Assembly (NCBI GenBank): GCA_033763845.1
Contig: JANRJR010000066.1
Coordinates: 1 to 64,000 of the forward strand
DNA from: DASZBR01 sp033763845
Lineage (GTDB): Bacteria; Pseudomonadota; Gammaproteobacteria; DASZBR01
Length of the DNA stretch: 64,000 bases
Direction of reading: 5' to 3'
Shown here: positions 45,395 to 53,467 of the stretch, piece after piece
Layout of the letters: each line of letters begins with the position of its first letter
Position numbering within the stretch: the stretch's first letter is position 1
Program-made: the position numbers and the translations under genes
Notes under the pieces: generated by a model
Databases searched by the model: none
Seen by the model: the letters and a program-made list of their open reading frames with translations, nothing else
Told to the model about the DNA's origin: nothing

Positions 45395-45428
45395 GTCATC
45401 CCGAGCGCCATAGGCGCGAGGGACCTCC
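45395..45428. repeat. GTCATCCCGAG-type repeat
   Basis: GTCATCCCGAGCGCC followed by GGCGCGAGGGACCT; the inner GCGCC/GGCGC arms can pair. Related to the repeat at 7360. It lies just after fabI and may act as a transcript end or leader hairpin. Confidence 0.5.
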
Positions 45429-45467
45429 CACATTTTAATTGAGAATAATTAATTAGGAACTGCATTT

Positions 45468-47006
45468 ATGCATGAAATTACACTTAAAAGTCTTCAACAA
45501 GAAGTCGTTCGTGCAGAAAGCGAACGCGAAACTGACAAGCAAAAATTCATTAACGCAAACCTTCCCGACCCCCGTTCTTTACCCAAAATAAAATATTCTT
45601 TTATTGCAACCGATGACGTATCCTCTGGAATTCTGACATGCCAAAATCAAAGAGAGTATCAAGAAGACCGCGCCGATGTTATAGCACTCGACATTGATCC
45701 TTCACTTTCCATTATCGAGAGAGCTGTTCTTTTACAAAATCTCGTTGCAATTCTCTCACACTGTTTAAAAGATGAAAAAGCGGGTTCGACGCTCGTGCTT
45801 AATCTCTCGTGGCAAGATGAATTCAATATACATATTCTTGCTGCAAACCTGGGGGATAGCCGCAGCATTTTGTGTAACCTCACCAAAAATACCGTTACGC
45901 GTTTAACCTGCGATCACACCATGTTGCGCGAAAATGAACAAGATAACGTTGTTTCGCGAGGTTATGCGCTTTTAAAAAAAGGCAACGAAATGTTCATCAT
46001 GGCAAAAGAGTCTAAGATTGTAGGAGTACAAAAAAAATCTTATCTTTATCCTGCTGGAGAAGGAAAACCCGGTTTACAAATGACGCGCTCCTTGGGCGAC
46101 AATCCTTTACACAGTCAGTCAGAAGTATTTAATAGAACACCTGCTCTATCGTATATCTGTGCACCAAAAACAGAAAAATGTTATTTACTCAGCTCAAGCG
46201 ACGGCGTTACTGATTGTGTTTCAGACGACGAAGTATTAAAAATACTCGAACTAAACAGCAATCGCAGCTACGCAACAAGACTTTGCCGAATTGCACAAAC
46301 TGCTATCTTCCGAGGTAGTCATGACAACATTACTAGCGTTATAACATCAATAAGTTATGACACTCCCTCAAATAAAATACGACTACAGTTTGTTGCTGAT
46401 GGCCATTCCGGAAACGCGTCCTCTGAATTCATTCACCAAAACATTAAAGAATGTTTTGTACTTGCTACGCGATATCGACAAGAATATCTTGAACAAAAAA
46501 AGAAATTAATGCCGAGAGAAGCGCGCTATTTAGAAAACATATTTCGTTTTACTGAAACGGGTTTATTAACATTCCAGCAGGGAATGGAACACATTAATTT
46601 CTTTCATAAACTTGAAGGTTTATGTAAACGCATCATTGAAAATGATCCTAAAAAATCAATTTTTTTAGATTATATTCCACATTCAATGATGAATGATGGA
46701 GAAATAAAAATAGCTTTTGATAGATTCAAAACCGGAGAAATAACAGCTCAAGAAGCCGTATTTTTATTTCTTAAGAGAGCACAAACCCTGCAACTGTCTG
46801 ATGACCACCGGAAATTTTTAGTTGGCTACAAAAAGAAAAAAATTGTCCTTTGCGATCCCAATTCATCAGAGTTTGTTAAAGGTATTGATGATGCTACCAG
46901 TGTCTGCCAAGGTATTACTGCGATGATAAATGTTATTACAACACGCATGACCAATAAGGCAGCAAAAATTGAGGGTTTGCTTAAAAAAAATGGAGCTATT
47001 AAGTGA
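45468..47006 (+). CDS. PP2C-like (PPM) phosphatase with relocated DGHSG segment
   Basis: 512 residues carrying the PPM serine/threonine phosphatase motifs in an unusual order. Motif 1: R62..E66-D67 (QNQREYQEDRAD). Then, without the DGHGG strand normally next, a helix and GST (106-108), LAANLGDSRSILC (124-136), LTCDH (146-150), MTRSLGD (205-211), SSSDG with Asp245, and GSHDN with Asp286. Only afterwards comes FVADGHSGNASSEFI (308-322, Asp311), the missing metal-binding strand and following helix. So all expected metal ligands are present but one segment sits at the C-terminal end. Residues 340-512 are mostly helical and unrecognised. No signal peptide or transmembrane segment. AGGAA precedes the ATG. 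Could be a regulatory phosphatase or a host-directed effector; neither is shown. Confidence 0.8.
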   Translation: MHEITLKSLQQEVVRAESERETDKQKFINANLPDPRSLPKIKYSFIATDDVSSGILTCQNQREYQEDRADVIALDIDPSLSIIERAVLLQNLVAILSHCLKDEKAGSTLVLNLSWQDEFNIHILAANLGDSRSILCNLTKNTVTRLTCDHTMLRENEQDNVVSRGYALLKKGNEMFIMAKESKIVGVQKKSYLYPAGEGKPGLQMTRSLGDNPLHSQSEVFNRTPALSYICAPKTEKCYLLSSSDGVTDCVSDDEVLKILELNSNRSYATRLCRIAQTAIFRGSHDNITSVITSISYDTPSNKIRLQFVADGHSGNASSEFIHQNIKECFVLATRYRQEYLEQKKKLMPREARYLENIFRFTETGLLTFQQGMEHINFFHKLEGLCKRIIENDPKKSIFLDYIPHSMMNDGEIKIAFDRFKTGEITAQEAVFLFLKRAQTLQLSDDHRKFLVGYKKKKIVLCDPNSSEFVKGIDDATSVCQGITAMINVITTRMTNKAAKIEGLLKKNGAIK

Positions 47007-47497
47007 ATTCGAAAATCTTGATAAGCTCATGCTTACTTGGCCAAAAAGTTCGTTACGATGGGGAACATTGTTTACAAGATCATTCTCGTTTAGCCGAGTG
47101 GATGAAATCCGGACGCACGGTTTTTATTTGCCCGGAAATGGCGGGTGGTTTACCCACTCCTCGTCCACCTTCTGAAATTCAACCCGGAAAAACAGTTAAT
47201 GATATTTTTGCAGGTAGTGGAAAAGTTCTGACGATTGATGGCGAAGATGTCACACCGCAATATTTACTGGGCGCACAAAAGGCACTAGATCTCGTACAAA
47301 AACATAATATTCGCGTAGCGATTTTAAAAGCGCGCAGTCCTTCATGTGGTTCTAAACAAATTTATGATGGTACGCATTCCAAAAAATTAACTGATGGAAT
47401 GGGAACAACTGCTGCGTTGTTAACGCAACATGGCGTAAAAGTGTTTGATGAGAGTGAGATTGATCTGGCATTGGATGAGGCGATGTCATATAAATAA
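47003..47497 (+). CDS. DUF523 family protein
   Basis: 164 residues, conserved but of uncertain function: ILISSCLLGQKVRYDGEH, CPEMAGGLPTPRPPSEIQ, ILKARSPSCGSKQIYDG. The invariant Cys residues (SSCLLG, CPE, SPSCGS) suggest a metal or iron-sulfur site. It starts at GTG 47003, overlapping the stop of the PP2C-like gene (GTGA), so the two are translationally coupled. Its end overlaps convergent queG by 12 bases. Confidence 0.9.
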   Translation: MNSKILISSCLLGQKVRYDGEHCLQDHSRLAEWMKSGRTVFICPEMAGGLPTPRPPSEIQPGKTVNDIFAGSGKVLTIDGEDVTPQYLLGAQKALDLVQKHNIRVAILKARSPSCGSKQIYDGTHSKKLTDGMGTTAALLTQHGVKVFDESEIDLALDEAMSYK

Positions 47498-48559
47498 GTG
47501 TTTACTTAAGGCCCACATCACATGCTCTCTAACTAATTCAGATTCATGATTTTCCCTGGATTTTAACGCAGAAATAACTTCCTGCGACGTCGGCGCATTT
47601 CCTAATCCTACTGCAAGATTTCGCAGCCAGCCTTCATAGCCAGCTCTTCTTATAGCAGAACCCGTCGTTTTTTCTAAAAAAGTTTTTTCATCCCACAAAA
47701 ATAAATCTACTAAATTACTGTTATCCAATTCATGGCGCGGATGAAAATCATCTTCTTTCGTAAATTTTGCAAACTTATTCCACGGACAACATAACTGGCA
47801 ATCATCACACCCAAATATTCTATTTCCAATCGCTTCACGAAATTCTATAGGAATAGTAGATTTATTCTCTATGGTTAGATAACTAATGCATTTACGCGCA
47901 TCCAGAACATATGGCGCAATGATTGCTTGCGTTGGACAAATGGTTATACACGCAGAACAACTTCCACAATGACTTTTTTTATCTGCAATAATATCTACAG
48001 GCAAATCTAAATCCGTATAAATTTCACCTAAGAAAAAATAAGAACCCGCTTTGGAATTAATTAATAAGGTATTTTTGCCCTGCCAACCCAATCCCGCTTT
48101 TTCGCCGATAGGCTTTTCTAAAACCGGTGCGCTATCCACAAACGCACGAAACCCAAATTTGCCAATGTTGTCTTGAATTTTATTCGCCAATTTTTTTAAT
48201 CGTCTTCGTAAGACTTTATGGTAATCTCGCCCAAGCGCATATCGCGCTATATAAGCTTTATTTTTATTAATAAGATTTTCTTTAATACGAGAATCCGGCG
48301 GCAAATAATCCATGCGAACTGAAATTATTCTTACCGTTCCGGGAATAAGCTTATCTGGCTGACTGCGTTTTTCACCGTGCTTTTGCATGTAATCCATACT
48401 GCCATGGAAGCTTTGAGCCAGCCATTCATGTAAACGCTTTTCATACTTATCCAAATCAGTATCTGTAATACCAATTTGTTGAAAACCCAACTCCAACCCC
48501 CATTTTTTTATCTGGGCAGCGAGCTGACTTTTATCTATAATTTTAGCCTTGTCTGACAT
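47486..48559 (-). CDS. queG: Epoxyqueuosine reductase QueG
   Basis: Cobalamin-dependent iron-sulfur enzyme for the last step of queuosine formation in tRNA. 357 residues from the ATG at 48559 (MSDKAKIIDKSQLAAQIKKW). GLELGFQQIGITDTDL, MARYALGRDYHK-like YIARYALGRDYHKVLRRRL, and two [4Fe-4S] clusters from CGSCSACITICP and CDDCQLCCPWN plus C.SY. A HEAT-like C-terminus follows. An upstream in-frame GTG at 48604 is inside nnrD and not preferred. Confidence 0.95.
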   Translation of the reverse strand: MSDKAKIIDKSQLAAQIKKWGLELGFQQIGITDTDLDKYEKRLHEWLAQSFHGSMDYMQKHGEKRSQPDKLIPGTVRIISVRMDYLPPDSRIKENLINKNKAYIARYALGRDYHKVLRRRLKKLANKIQDNIGKFGFRAFVDSAPVLEKPIGEKAGLGWQGKNTLLINSKAGSYFFLGEIYTDLDLPVDIIADKKSHCGSCSACITICPTQAIIAPYVLDARKCISYLTIENKSTIPIEFREAIGNRIFGCDDCQLCCPWNKFAKFTKEDDFHPRHELDNSNLVDLFLWDEKTFLEKTTGSAIRRAGYEGWLRNLAVGLGNAPTSQEVISALKSRENHESELVREHVMWALSKHLFI

Positions 48560-48572
48560 AAGGAATTGCACC

Positions 48573-49409
48573 GTGACACATGAATTACGCGCCAATAGTT
48601 TCACTTCAAAACAAATCCGTCAATTATTACCGTCTCGTCATCGCGACGCGCACAAAGGAAATTTCGGGCATATTTTAGTCATTGGCGGCGATTACGGTAT
48701 GCCAGGTGCGGTTCGCATGGCAGCAGAAACCGCATTGAGAACAGGCGCAGGACTCGCTACCGTTGCGACTCGACCTGAACACATTCCTGCGATTGTCGCC
48801 AATCGCCCAGAAATTATGTGTCACGGCATTACCAATGCACAGCAATTAGAACCCTTATTAAAACGCGCAACTGCCGTGATTGTGGGACCGGGATTAGGAA
48901 GATCCGAGTGGTCAAAAGAATTATTTGCATGCGCAGTTCAATCTGATCTACCAATGATTTTGGATGCAGATGCACTATATTGGCTTTCGCAATTCGAATT
49001 AGCCAAACCGAATTGGATTTTAACGCCACATCCCGGCGAAGCAGCGCAATTATTGCAAACTACTTCAAAAGGTATTCAGGCAAATCGCTTAGGTGCCGCT
49101 GGCATGTTACACGTCAAATATGGCTGTGCCACTATCTTAAAAGGTTCTGGAACTTTAATTTTGGGCAATTCGCACAAAGCTCATATCTGTAATTTTGGTA
49201 ATCCTGGCATGGCAACCGGCGGCATGGGTGATGTATTAAGTGGTGTGATTGGCGGATTAATTTCGCAGAAATTAAATTTAGAAGATGCAGCATTATTAGG
49301 CGTATTTATTCACGCAAAAGCCGGGGATTTGGTGGCAAAAAAATATGGCGAACGCGGCATGCTGGCAACAGATTTGTTGGAGTTTATAAGAGAATTGGTC
49401 AACTCGTGA
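48573..49409 (+). CDS. nnrD: ADP-dependent NAD(P)H-hydrate dehydratase (stand-alone)
   Basis: Repairs hydrated NAD(P)H. 278 residues from GTG 48573, chosen because AGGA lies eight bases upstream. Ribokinase-like fold: KGNFGHILVIGGDYGMPGA, MAAETALRTGAGLATVATRP, WILTPHPGEAAQLL and NPGMATGGMGDVLSGVIGGL. Only the dehydratase half of E. coli YjeF is present; the NAD(P)HX epimerase domain is not fused. Divergent from queG with 13 bases between starts. Its end overlaps scoA by 11 bases. Confidence 0.93.
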   Translation: MTHELRANSFTSKQIRQLLPSRHRDAHKGNFGHILVIGGDYGMPGAVRMAAETALRTGAGLATVATRPEHIPAIVANRPEIMCHGITNAQQLEPLLKRATAVIVGPGLGRSEWSKELFACAVQSDLPMILDADALYWLSQFELAKPNWILTPHPGEAAQLLQTTSKGIQANRLGAAGMLHVKYGCATILKGSGTLILGNSHKAHICNFGNPGMATGGMGDVLSGVIGGLISQKLNLEDAALLGVFIHAKAGDLVAKKYGERGMLATDLLEFIRELVNS

Positions 49410-50097
49410 GGGTCAATCTCTCTACCTTCTTTTCAAATTCACCCACAATCACTCTGTCCACATAAATCCCAGGCGTATGAATATGATTCGGATCTAATTC
49501 ACCCACTTCAACAATTTCTTCGACTTCGGCAACCGTAATTTTTCCTGCAGTTGCCATCATGGGATTAAAATTCATCGCCGTTTTACGGTAAATTAAATTT
49601 CCCATTTTGTCAGCTTTCCACGCTTTAATTAAACTAAAATCCGCCGTTAAACTGGTTTCTAAAATATATTCTTTATTATTAAATTTTTTAGTTTCTTTGC
49701 CGTTTGCAACTTCAGTACCTACACCGGTCGCTGTATAAAACGCCGGAATTCCGGCACCACCAGCCCTAATCTTTTCGGCCAAGGTGCCTTGAGGCGTTAA
49801 AATAACCTCCATTTCGCCAGACAATAATAATTTTTCAAACAATTGATTTTCACCGACGTAAGACGCGATCATAGTTTTTATTTGTCTTTTTTGAAGCCAT
49901 AAGCCTAACCCAAAATCATCTACGCCAGCATTATTGGAAATACACGTTAAATTATTGATTTCTAAATCATGCACTTTTTTGATCAATCCCTCGGGAATTC
50001 CGCATAATCCAAATCCACCAATCATAATGGTCGTGCCCGATTTAATGCCTGAAACAGCTTCGTCATAATTTCTTACAACTTTATTAAATCCTGCCAT
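49399..50097 (-). CDS. scoA: 3-oxoacid CoA-transferase subunit A
   Basis: Alpha subunit of succinyl-CoA:3-ketoacid CoA-transferase, which activates acetoacetate. 232 residues, full length: GIKSGTTIMIGGFGLCGIPE, CISNNAGVDDFGLGLWL, MEVILTPQGTLAEKIRAGGAGIPAFYT. The beta subunit, which bears the catalytic Glu and is normally adjacent, is absent: the next gene downstream is nnrD on the other strand. The first 25 bases lie inside the 3' end of the helicase gene. Confidence 0.93.
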   Translation of the reverse strand: MAGFNKVVRNYDEAVSGIKSGTTIMIGGFGLCGIPEGLIKKVHDLEINNLTCISNNAGVDDFGLGLWLQKRQIKTMIASYVGENQLFEKLLLSGEMEVILTPQGTLAEKIRAGGAGIPAFYTATGVGTEVANGKETKKFNNKEYILETSLTADFSLIKAWKADKMGNLIYRKTAMNFNPMMATAGKITVAEVEEIVEVGELDPNHIHTPGIYVDRVIVGEFEKKVERLTLTS

Positions 50098-52259
50098 GCG
50101 CCTTCTCCTTTTTTCGATGCTGGAAGTAAAATGTGCAAGCTTTCTTTTGCACGCGTGGCGGCAACATATAATAATCGCTGACGCTCAAACTGTGCGCGCT
50201 TCGACTCTTCGCGCTTTAAGTACTGATACGTTTTATTTTCAGTTTCGGCTTTATGTTTTAAGGGTGCAACCAATAATTCCACTTCACCTAAATAATTAAT
50301 TCGCTCGGACCACAACAATAATTTTGAACTGTCTGGACGTGTAGCCCTTCCTAAACCTGGCAAAATTACCACATCAAATTCAAGTCCTTTGGATTTATGT
50401 ATCGTCATAATTTCCAGTTTAATATTAGGATCTGAATTTTGAGGCAAGTTTAATTTTTCTAATTTTTTATTAATTTCCGCAAGACTTTGACACTGATCCA
50501 ACAAATCAAAATACGCATAAGCGTATTTTAATTCTTGTTCATGCTGTAAATAATCAGGGCCATTTAATTTCAGCCATGTTTTTTCAATCAACATACGCAA
50601 TGATATTCGGCGCCTATTTTCTAATGACCAAGCGAGAATTTCTTTTATATCATCCCATTTATTTATTTTATTAATAAGAATCCAAATTTCTGTATAAGGG
50701 TCCTGCGCTGCAATATCATGCAAATCTTTCAGACTTAATTGACACCATGGACTGCGCAACACACTTAACCAGGCGATCCTGTCTTTTAAATTTAATAGTG
50801 CGGCTGTTAACGAAAACAAATCTATTACAACCGGATGATCTTTTAGATAGGCAATATCTGTTCCTTTATACGCAATATTTTCTTTATGTAATATATCCAA
50901 AAAGGGGGTTAAGTGATTGCGCGAGCGAACCAATATTGCCGTATGTTTGTCTGCATTACGTCTAATAATATCTAAGAAATTTTCTTCGTCTTCTATAAAT
51001 ACTGTTTGATTAGACGTTGTTTTATGTGGAATAGACGGTTTATACGCAACGGCACCTAACGTCTCATCAGATTGCCGGGGAAATAATTTTGCGAAAAAAT
51101 CATTATGCCAGTCGACTAATTTATCCACGGTCCGAAAATTCTTCAGTAAACGCAATGGCGTCAATGAGACATTTTTAATACCAGCACGTTGTGCTTGTAA
51201 AAATATGCCCACTTCGGCTTTGCGAAATCGATAAATGGATTGCATGGGATCACCCACTAAAAATAGAGTTCGACCATCACCCGCTTCCCAACCCGCAATC
51301 AATCGCTCAATTAAAGTTAATTGCATTACTGACGTATCTTGAAACTCGTCAATTAAAATATGTTTCAGACGGTAATCGAAATATAAACCCAAATCCGTGG
51401 GCTCATCTTCAGTTCCCAAGGCATTTTGGGCACGCAAATTCACTTCAATAAAATCCAAGCTATTAGCCTCACGAAATACCAATTGTAATTCTGCTACTAA
51501 AATGGGTAATAATTCAGCCAATGCGTGAATTAAATCTTTTTGAGCAGATGAATAATTTTCATCTGGCGCATAGAATAAGTCCGTCAGTGCTTCTAATAAT
51601 TCAGGCGTTTCAGATAATGGCGCTTTTTTTCGCCACTCGGCTTTTTTTGTCAAAAATATATCCGCAACATTATTAACATGATATTCACCAGGTAATAGAG
51701 CATGCGCACGCTTAATTAAACATTCTCGAGATTTCTTAAGGGAATTTTCAAGCGCTGAAATACTTTCAAGACCAAACATATACGGCAGCCATTGATCTCT
51801 GTGACTTAACATATCGATACATAAATCCGTCAGTTTTAAAATATCATTATCGACATGCAATAATAATTTCTTAAGACTCTCAGAATCCTGATACAAGAAA
51901 ATATTTTCGACCGCTTTTTTATACAACAGCTCAGGATCTTCCGTGAGCGTAAAATCATAGGTTTGCTTAGCTTTCAGTGGCATACGCGCCACAATTTCGT
52001 GGCAAAATGCATCGATGGTCATAATTCGCAATCGCTGCGGATCCCCCGTAAAACCTTTCTTTAAAATGCGCATGCGCATTTCGTTCGCCGCTTTTCGCGT
52101 AAATGTAATCGCCAAAATTTCTTCGGGACTTTTAACGGTAGGTAATAAATGCAAAAATCGTTGCGTCAGTAATTCTGTTTTTCCTGAACCGGCGGGTGCT
52201 TCTACAATAAATGATTCATGAGGAGACAGTGCACGAAGACGAACATCACCCTCTTCCAT
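50073..52259 (-). CDS. AddA/UvrD-type helicase, C-terminally short
   Basis: Superfamily 1 helicase resembling the helicase half of AddA-like exonucleases. 728 residues from ATG 52259: VEAPAGSGKTELLTQRFL (Walker A), AITFTRKAANEMRMRI, MTIDAFCHEIVAR, ILIDEFQDTSVMQLTLIERL (Walker B), LVGDPMQSIYRFRKAEV, IMTIHKSKGLEFDVVILPG, LLYVAATRAKESLHIL. It stops 20 residues after the last helicase motif, so the C-terminal RecB-type nuclease domain expected in AddA relatives (about 1,050-1,200 residues) is missing. No AddB partner is adjacent. Coupled to its upstream neighbour (TGATG). Confidence 0.85.
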   Translation of the reverse strand: MEEGDVRLRALSPHESFIVEAPAGSGKTELLTQRFLHLLPTVKSPEEILAITFTRKAANEMRMRILKKGFTGDPQRLRIMTIDAFCHEIVARMPLKAKQTYDFTLTEDPELLYKKAVENIFLYQDSESLKKLLLHVDNDILKLTDLCIDMLSHRDQWLPYMFGLESISALENSLKKSRECLIKRAHALLPGEYHVNNVADIFLTKKAEWRKKAPLSETPELLEALTDLFYAPDENYSSAQKDLIHALAELLPILVAELQLVFREANSLDFIEVNLRAQNALGTEDEPTDLGLYFDYRLKHILIDEFQDTSVMQLTLIERLIAGWEAGDGRTLFLVGDPMQSIYRFRKAEVGIFLQAQRAGIKNVSLTPLRLLKNFRTVDKLVDWHNDFFAKLFPRQSDETLGAVAYKPSIPHKTTSNQTVFIEDEENFLDIIRRNADKHTAILVRSRNHLTPFLDILHKENIAYKGTDIAYLKDHPVVIDLFSLTAALLNLKDRIAWLSVLRSPWCQLSLKDLHDIAAQDPYTEIWILINKINKWDDIKEILAWSLENRRRISLRMLIEKTWLKLNGPDYLQHEQELKYAYAYFDLLDQCQSLAEINKKLEKLNLPQNSDPNIKLEIMTIHKSKGLEFDVVILPGLGRATRPDSSKLLLWSERINYLGEVELLVAPLKHKAETENKTYQYLKREESKRAQFERQRLLYVAATRAKESLHILLPASKKGEGAWQDLIKL

Positions 52260-52741
52260 CACATATCAATCCCCCGACTTTTTGCCGTCTCCGTGATTTT
52301 CTCTAAGGTTCCATTTTCTGCTAACCATCCACTTGACGATAATGTTGACGGCATCGCACAAACGGAAATCACTTTTTTACAGTCAATTAAACCAAATTTA
52401 GGTGGACTGTATATCATGCACCCCATGGAAAAATTCGCTTGCCCCATCATCAATGCTGACCAATTTCCTTTATCCAGTGCAGAAGCCCAACCTGCACTCG
52501 CACCAGGATTAGCTTTAATATGGTTTATCATCACTTTACCATTTGAAATATTGTGAATCAGAAAAACGCGCGATGCGAACTTATCTGAATTAAAAATAAT
52601 TTGATTATCCTGAAACGCAAAACCTTCAGGCAAACATTTTGAAAGTAGCGTTTCTTTAGGTGGCGTCGCGTCCTGTGCACACGCCGAGAAAGATAATACC
52701 CCCAAGAGTACTACACAAATCCCGAGCAATGATCTTTTCAT
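52259..52741 (-). CDS. EnhB-like secreted protein
   Basis: 160 residues with a Sec signal peptide (MKRSLLGICVVLLGVLSFSA; either lipobox-like SAC or cleavage after ACA). Mature pattern C..GFAFQDNQIIFN, VFLIHNISNGKVMINHI, AGWASALDKGNWSALMM, CKKVISVCAMP, ENGTLEKITETAKSRGIDM resembles Legionella enhanced-entry protein EnhB from memory. EnhB function is not well defined. Located between liuC and the helicase gene with 4- and 1-base overlaps. Four Cys in the mature part could form disulfides. Confidence 0.6.
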   Translation of the reverse strand: MKRSLLGICVVLLGVLSFSACAQDATPPKETLLSKCLPEGFAFQDNQIIFNSDKFASRVFLIHNISNGKVMINHIKANPGASAGWASALDKGNWSALMMGQANFSMGCMIYSPPKFGLIDCKKVISVCAMPSTLSSSGWLAENGTLEKITETAKSRGIDM

Positions 52742-53466
52742 TTCTTCACTCCCTTTTTGTTCAAAAATTCACCCATGCGATGTTTTACATCAGCTGTTGT
52801 ACGAATTTCGGCTAACAATTCGGGCAATTTTTGATTGCCCAAAAACAAACTCTGAACGGTTTTCATGGCGTTCGCACTGTTTTCTAATAACAATTTTAGA
52901 ATCTCTTCACCAATACCATCTATTTCGTGAATCAATCCAATTTCTTTTGCCCGCTTTGCATCAAATACTTCTCCCGTTAAAAAATAACGGCGTGCTTGAC
53001 GCTCACCAATCGCGGCTATTACATATGGACTAATCAGTGCGGGAACCAGACCTAATTTAACTTCAGGAAAACAAAACTTAGCATCGGGTGTTGCAACAGC
53101 AATATCACATGCTGCGACCAATCCAACGCCTCCACCGTATGTTGCACCTTGCACCATTGCAATGGTCGGTTTTACAGAATTATGAAGCTTTTCCAATAAA
53201 CTCGCCAACTTTTCAGCATCAGCAATATTTTCTTCACGCGTAAAATGGATTGCTCGTCCCATCCAATTTAAATCAGCGCCTGAACAAAAATGCTTTCCTG
53301 CGCCTTTAACACAAATCACACGCACCCGATCATCGCATTCTAATTTTATTAAAGCATCCGTAAATAATTGAATGACGTTTTCATCCATTGCATTATTCAC
53401 GTCAGGACGATTTAAAATAATTTCGGCGATGCCATTTCCAGTATGCTGAACCAATACGTCTGCCAT
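52738..53466 (-). CDS. liuC: Methylglutaconyl-CoA hydratase (LiuC-type enoyl-CoA hydratase)
   Basis: Crotonase-fold hydratase; in leucine degradation it hydrates 3-methylglutaconyl-CoA to HMG-CoA. 242 residues: ILNRPDVNNAMDENVI, oxyanion-hole GAGKHFCSGADLNWMGRAI, and MVQGATYGGGVGLVAACDIAVA. Function by context with liuB two bases upstream. About 20 residues shorter than usual at the C-terminus. Confidence 0.85.
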   Translation of the reverse strand: MADVLVQHTGNGIAEIILNRPDVNNAMDENVIQLFTDALIKLECDDRVRVICVKGAGKHFCSGADLNWMGRAIHFTREENIADAEKLASLLEKLHNSVKPTIAMVQGATYGGGVGLVAACDIAVATPDAKFCFPEVKLGLVPALISPYVIAAIGERQARRYFLTGEVFDAKRAKEIGLIHEIDGIGEEILKLLLENSANAMKTVQSLFLGNQKLPELLAEIRTTADVKHRMGEFLNKKGVKK

Positions 53467-53467
53467 A

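Noticed and set aside
45468..47006. PP2C-like protein as an ordinary circular permutation
   Set aside because: A circular permutation would carry motif 1 to the end together with DGHSG; motif 1 (R62, E66, D67) remains at the N-terminus, so only one segment has moved.
47004..47175. Alternative 68-residue frame overlapping the DUF523 gene start
   Set aside because: Different frame of the DUF523 coding sequence, which carries the conserved motifs from the GTG at 47003.
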